From NCBI GenBank assembly GCA_030737835.1, contig JAUJYN010000018.1, positions 868,001-932,000 of the forward strand: DNA of 64,000 nt, read 5' to 3'. The position numbers were made by a program, and so were the translations under genes. This document shows positions 59,113-64,000 of the stretch, piece after piece. Every line of letters begins with the position of its first letter. Position 1 is the stretch's first letter. The notes beneath the pieces are model-generated. The model saw only the letters and a list, made by a program, of their open reading frames with translations. It was not told the DNA's origin and did no database searches. This stretch comes from Acorus gramineus (taxonomy: Eukaryota > Streptophyta > Magnoliopsida > Acorales > Acoraceae).

Positions 59113-61645
59113 ACGCGAGGGAAAGGGCTACCGGTGGACCAAGAGTGTAGAGCAGTCTAAGTCTCTTTCAAAAGTCCTATGTCACCTCTAAGGGGTGAGG
59201 GTGAGGATGAGATGAAGACACATCACCGCGTGACCCATTCGTTGTTCGTCCGTTCCCATAGTTGTTGGGTCCGGTTGTGTATCGATGTTCAAAGACATCG
59301 TTGGGCAGTAATCCCGATGTAGATGTTCCAGTAGTGTTGTGTGGACCAGTAATCCCGGGTCTCCTCGACCAACGGTATGGTCTCTCCCCAAAAGTCCCAA
59401 GAGTCTCCCTCCGGGAGTGAGGGTGAGGGTGAGGTTGGTCGCGCTGCCGCGTGACCCTGTTATCCATGGGTTTCCACCCATGTTTTCCTTGAAAGGAAAG
59501 TGCTTATGTATTGAACTGTTGTATGGTGATTGGTTTCTAGCCACTCATTGAGCTTGTAGCTCACCCCTCGCATACTGTTTCTTTTTAGGGGCAGTGTTGG
59601 GCGTGGAGTTGGAGCTTCCCTGTGGCGTGGTCTTATGGGCGTGGAGCATTCTTCCGGCGGGTGGCGAGTGCGAGGCTGTCAGCAGTCCTAGAGTCATTGT
59701 ATGTATTGTAAATCGTGCATGTGGCACAGGTTGTATTTTCTTTGGTCTAGACTTGGCTCTCACATGACAGTGATTGTGTATTCGAGTCTGTAATAATGTT
59801 TTTGGTTTACAGACATTGTTTATATATTATGCTTCCACTTTTCAGTCAGTTATCATTATCCTTGCTTTGCCACCTTCTGTGCTGTTGTTGGAGTTTTTAT
59901 TGACCTCACGTATTGATAGCTGATATTTCATTATTGCCACATCTCGGGGACGGCCGCCTTGGGGCGTGACATTACTGGTCACACAACACTACTGGATCAC
60001 CAACCTCACCCTCACTCCCGGAGGGAGACTCTTGGGACTCTTGGGGAAAGACCATATCGTTGGTCAAAGAGACCCGGAATTACTGGTCTACACAACACTA
60101 CTGGATCATCTACATCGAGATAACTGCCCAACGATGTCTTTGAACATCAATACGCAACCGGACCCAACAACTATGGGAACGGACGAACAACGAATGGGTC
60201 ACGCGGCGACATGTCTTCACCTCATCCTCACCCTCACCCTTTAGAGGTGACATAAGACTTTCAGAGAGATTAGACTCCTCTACACCCTTGGTCCACCGGT
60301 AGCCCTTTCCCTGGGTAGCCTCTACTTGGTATACTCCCTTGATCAGTAGGCTTCCGAACGGATCAGTGGTACCTACGGATGGGAGCCTCTGTCTGGACAG
60401 CTTTTCCAACGCCGGGAAGTATGTACATCGGATTGAACGAAGGGGAGAACGATTTCACGCTCGCAATATCATTCGTTATCCCTCTCCCGGGTAGCCTCTA
60501 CCTGGTACACTCCCACGATCAGTACGCTTCCGAACGCATCGGTGGTACCTACAGATGGGAGCCCTCTGTCAGGACAGCTTTAACCCGACCCGCTTCAACA
60601 CGGACGACATTGGGAGGAAACACTCCATGTTCGCAAAGCGAACCCATTGGAAAAACTACTCTCGTTAATCGCCTACTTAATGCCCAAGCTACCGGTTTAA
60701 CAAAACCGATACAACAAATGAATTCTCCTGAATTCCATTCAAGTGCATCCCACGGACGCAGGGGCAATTACATTGCTCGCACACTAACTAATGAGGTACA
60801 TCCCAACGACGGGTCGTACCCATGCCTATTTCAGATAGGCCTATTTAGTTTTAACATGTGCGTATATATAACAGGAGAATCATATCATAGCTATGTGCAT
60901 GAACCATATGCACGATCATCTAACATTTGATTATAAGGGTAACCCCTAACATGGATTTACATCATAAACAACATGCATACAAGGTATGGCCATTAATCAT
61001 ATAAGCACACAAGGCATAACTTAAGCATGCGTTGGATATCACCAACTTAAAAAGGAAGGGTCAAGCGTGATCTCGCGCACTAACAGGTTCATGCCAATAT
61101 TCCAAACGAACCTGAGTCGAGTAGGAAATCGCATCTACTTACTCAATTCGTGCAGAGGGAGAGGGCGAGAGAGATCATCATCTCATGAAGTTGGTCATAG
61201 CTTTGCCCCATTAGCATGGGTGCAACAACTACACCATGCCCTCGAGTTTTATCGCAAGGGAATATTAGGCAGGTGCCCGTCATTAACCCAGACTTAATCA
61301 TGCTGGATATTCCAATTAATATGGTGGGAGTAGTATTACAATACTACCTAAGGCATGCTTATTCTATACATTCATGAAAACCCATATCACACATGCCCAT
61401 ACATGAAGGGCGCATGCATACCTAATAGTTCACACATGAACACACATAGGCAAGTATATGGTAGAAAAGGGGGTTTCTACACAATATACAAGCTTTACTA
61501 ACCTAGCATGTAAATACTTAGCATATTATAGTTTAATTGTGGCCATACTACTTATCTTACGCGTATAGCCAAGGTGCCCCATCGATGCGCGATGCACGAC
61601 TACGCGCGTCAAGCGCATCTCGAGGGGTTGGATCAAACCACTCAC

Positions 61646-61735
61646 CTATACCCGGATCGCTGCGCGTCCGGTCTACGAGATCAAAACAGGGGGAGGGAAA
61701 TGGGGAGATGCGGGGTTCTCGACACACCCACGACC
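61646..61735 (-). other. Precise intron-1-less junction in element D LTR
   Basis: On the minus strand the exon before intron 1 (ending CTGTTTTG, cf. CTCTTTTG|GTAAGT elsewhere) is joined directly to the next exon (ATCTCGTAGACC, cf. TTGCAG|ATCTCGTC) at 61682/61681. The following 36-nt exon (61681 down to 61646) and its GTGAG donor are intact. No base of the intron remains. Confidence 0.8.
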
Positions 61736-62386
61736 ACCTCAACCACCACCACCACTACCACCACCTCATCAGCATCTCCTTAAGCTCCTTTCTCACTCTT
61801 TCTTGTGCTTCTTCTTCATCTTTTCCTTCAATTACTTCTTCCTCCTCCTCCTTCACACACAAAGAAGAGAAAAAAAAAGAGACCAATAGAGGGAGAGAAG
61901 GTGTTCCACGAAATGGGAGAGAGGGGGAGAGAGAGGAAGGGCAAAAAGGACATTCTCATGCCCAAATAGTGTCTAGGGGTGACCATAAGGGGGGGTGAGG
62001 TTAGAGTTAGGCTCACCAATTCACATACCAAAAGACCAATGGTTTCTTCATCACTAAGCAAGGTGGGGGTAAGGTTACCAAAGGTCACCCCATCCTCAAA
62101 ATATCTCCCACTATTCGACCAACCAGGAACTCTCAAAACCCGGAGACGGTTCGGAACTGCATATTTTTCAAAACGTTACTAGAATTCGATGAAATTTTTA
62201 TGGGTAGTACTAAGCAGTACCAGGACCCATAATATGCAGTTAGATTTTCAATCAGAGTACTCCAACTCTTGCAGGTAGCTAAAAGCCAAAATTTTAGCGA
62301 CTCCGATCGAAAAAGAAAAAGGCTCTGAATGACCCAGATGAGACCAAGGCTTAACCGAAATGGCTCCAAATGACACAGGCATAACA

Positions 62387-62400
62387 TTCTCCCTCCCTTA
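62387..62400 (-). other. Polypurine tract, element D
   Basis: TTCTCCCTCCCTTA is the complement of a purine tract next to the LTR start, as in B and C. Confidence 0.82.
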
Positions 62401-64000
62401 GGAAATTTAATCCTCGAAATTTAAGGAAACCCAAAGGGAAGACCGAATGTAGCAAGTATCACGCATAGACCTTTTGCTTCCAAGTGGTCTATGCACCAAA
62501 CTAGCGCTACCGACACACTCTAATCAAAGGAACGGTCTTAGCGTGGAGCCTCTTCTCATGATGGTCCTTGACCTCGATCCACTGCTCCACGAACGATAAA
62601 TCTAGCTCGAGGATGAGGCGGTCGAACGGAATGACTGAGCAGGATCGTGGACATAACGCCTCAGCCCTGAGACAAGGACGACGTCGTGGGCATGAGCCAG
62701 CTGTGGGGGAAAGGCTACATGACAAGCCACCTCCCCAATCCACTCAAAGATGAGAACCGGTCCGATGAAGGGCCGACTCAGCTTGCCCTGAACGTCGAAA
62801 CTAAGGTAAGCTCTTGGCGACGATGACCTGCGTAGCCCTTCTATCGGTTCTGGGAGGTGCAGATGCACACATGAACCAACCTGGCCACTGCAAGGTCAAA
62901 TAAATAACTTGTGGCCACTCCAACTGGCGCTCCTCAACCGTCCCAACACAAGGGAGGTATAAAACTGATCCTGTAGAGTGCCTTTTTCAGGTCCATCTGG
63001 ATGCTCGAATGGCAGTCGTCTTGCAGGCATACCCCAACAAATGGGTGGTGCCTCACCAAACATCCATTATCATTGAGCATGCAGGCACTTAGCATGTCCT
63101 CCAAGGTCAGAATCGTCCTTTTGCTTGGCCATTCATCGGCGGTGAAACGCTGCACGTAGATGGAGGCTCGTGCCAAAACCTCAAAGTAACCCTCGCGTCT
63201 CAACCTGAAATAGCGCCGACCGAAGTGCCATGAAGACAAATAATCGCGAAGGTGGAAACCCACGTCAAGGAGTCCAGAGATTCAATCAGTCAGATTAGGG
63301 AGGGAAGTGCGGACTTAGTCTGTCGGTCATTGATCACCTAGATGGCGTCGCGACCTGAACCTGACTTTAGCGAGCCCGCAGCAATCCCTGATAACCCACT
63401 CCCACGTCCACTGAGGAATCTCGATGGACTGATGCTTTCCACTCAATGATGATTCTCAAACTTGCTTGAGGGCATGCCAACCTAGGGAAACAAGGTCACC
63501 CATATCGCCTTTTCATCGCACCACTAGCAATCTCAATGAGGACTACCTCAAAGTAGTCCACGGAGACCCAATAAAACTTTTGAGATCCACGAAGGCATCC
63601 GGTGCATTCGTCAACCCCGACAGCAGTACTTAAAACTCTTAGTGCCTGAAACGGTCACGAAAGGCCATCTACAGGATGTCCAACTCCCGGATCTCTGACT
63701 TGTGGTACCCTTGTGCGAAGATTGATCTAACAGAAGACACTCGCTCCCAGAGCTGGTCAAATAGATCATCAATTCACAGCAAGGGGTACCTGATCTTCAA
63801 CCCTTACCGGAAGATCAAAACAACACCTCGAACAATTAAGTCCAGATTCTGCTCCTCGAGCATGGCTGGCGCTCATGATGACACTTACACGCTTGGTAAG
63901 CCGCTCAACCACACTTAATCCACAAGACACGCAATAAGGGGGTCGTCAAACCTCGACAATGCCTATGCGACATCATCTATCTGATAGGGCGGTTGAGTCC
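62401..64000 (-). pseudogene. Gutted pol region of element D
   Basis: Read on the minus strand, this matches element B's internal region from 41620 back to about 40020. It shows the integrase C-terminal piece GEVACHVAFPPQLAHAHDVV near 62700-62760, an integrase piece RTILTLEDMLSACMLNDNG near 63060-63120, a DRLTKS-like piece near 63325, and reverse-transcriptase fragments near 63580-63780. Stops and frame changes throughout. The element continues beyond the window. The shared layout with B shows both descend from one defective master. Confidence 0.8.

Larger units (their letters stand above)
35454..59971 (+). mobile_element. Element B: non-autonomous Del/Tekay-like retrotransposon
   Basis: A complete element: 5' LTR 35454-39078, primer site at 39084, internal 39079-41633, polypurine tract 41621-41633, and 3' LTR 41634-59971 with three insertions. 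Perfect TTACT duplications are at 35449-35453 and 59972-59976. The internal region is only 2.56 kb, has lost gag and keeps fragments of pol, so it could not move by itself. The first 250 bp of the two LTRs differ by a few percent (by eye). Confidence 0.92.
41634..59971 (+). repeat. Element B 3' LTR, interrupted three times
   Basis: Own pieces are 41634-43894, 53138-53275, 56258-56410 and 59118-59971. All three insertions (element C, two solo LTRs) fall within the intron-2 segment. About 94 bp are missing between CTCCCCGGC and GGCTATGTG at 56403, relative to 38121-38214 of the 5' LTR. Confidence 0.9.
34827..62386 (-). mobile_element. 3' LTR of minus-strand element D, interrupted by B
   Basis: TGTCACGCCCCAGGG at 34827 and GACACAGGCATAACA at 62386 are the two LTR termini. 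Own sequence is 34827-35453 plus 59977-62386, about 3.0 kb. CTTAG (34822-34826) is the left target site. A complement of a polypurine tract follows at 62387, which makes this the 3' LTR. Element B lies inside between TTACT duplications. Unlike all other LTRs here it lacks intron 1, and its U3 mixes family-A and family-B blocks. Confidence 0.88.

Overview
This 64 kb window is nuclear DNA of a seed plant, probably a flowering plant with a large, repeat-rich genome. I find no host gene, tRNA or rRNA. Nearly every base belongs to LTR retrotransposons, mostly Ty3/gypsy of a Del/Tekay-like type (very long LTRs, tRNA-iMet primer site TGGTATCAGAGC), plus two Tat/Ogre-like elements. The species cannot be named from this sequence.

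Layout. The insertions are stacked inside one another, and most borders can be fixed by TG...CA LTR ends and 5-bp target duplications. The oldest frame appears to be a Tat-like element (LTR 19813-20619, broken gag about 21040-22632). Its left arm (1-19812) holds fragments of family-B LTRs and a chain of solo LTRs: 4423-17069 > 5702-15999 > 7847-14390 > 9980-13749. Its right arm starts with a reverse LTR (22633-23691). Inside that sits a second, minus-strand Tat-like element (LTR 23692-24956, internal to 31430) carrying an antisense two-exon plant-mobile-domain gene remnant. That element hosts a solo LTR (26796-30174) and an LTR fragment (31431 to about 33048). An unassigned AT-rich stretch follows (about 33049-34826), and then the LTR of minus-strand element D (34827-62386, internal region from 62387 to the window end). 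Element B (35454-59971) lies inside D's LTR. B's 3' LTR in turn holds element C (43895-53132) and two solo LTRs (53276-56252, 56411-59112).

Coding content is all decayed. Element C has the best gag-pol, but with stops, frameshifts, a changed reverse-transcriptase catalytic residue and a deleted integrase core. B and D share the same gutted internal region and look like a non-autonomous family moved in trans.

Most notable: the Del-like LTRs carry conserved GT-AG splice-site pairs. Eleven LTR copies keep both ends of an intron-like segment of 353-883 bp that encloses a GC-rich alternating tract of very variable length. D's LTR lacks this segment exactly at the predicted exon-exon junction (61681/61682). 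That is what reverse transcription of a spliced genomic RNA would leave. A short 36- or 39-nt exon and a second intron-like segment follow. I consider this LTR-embedded intron system the best candidate for something undescribed here.
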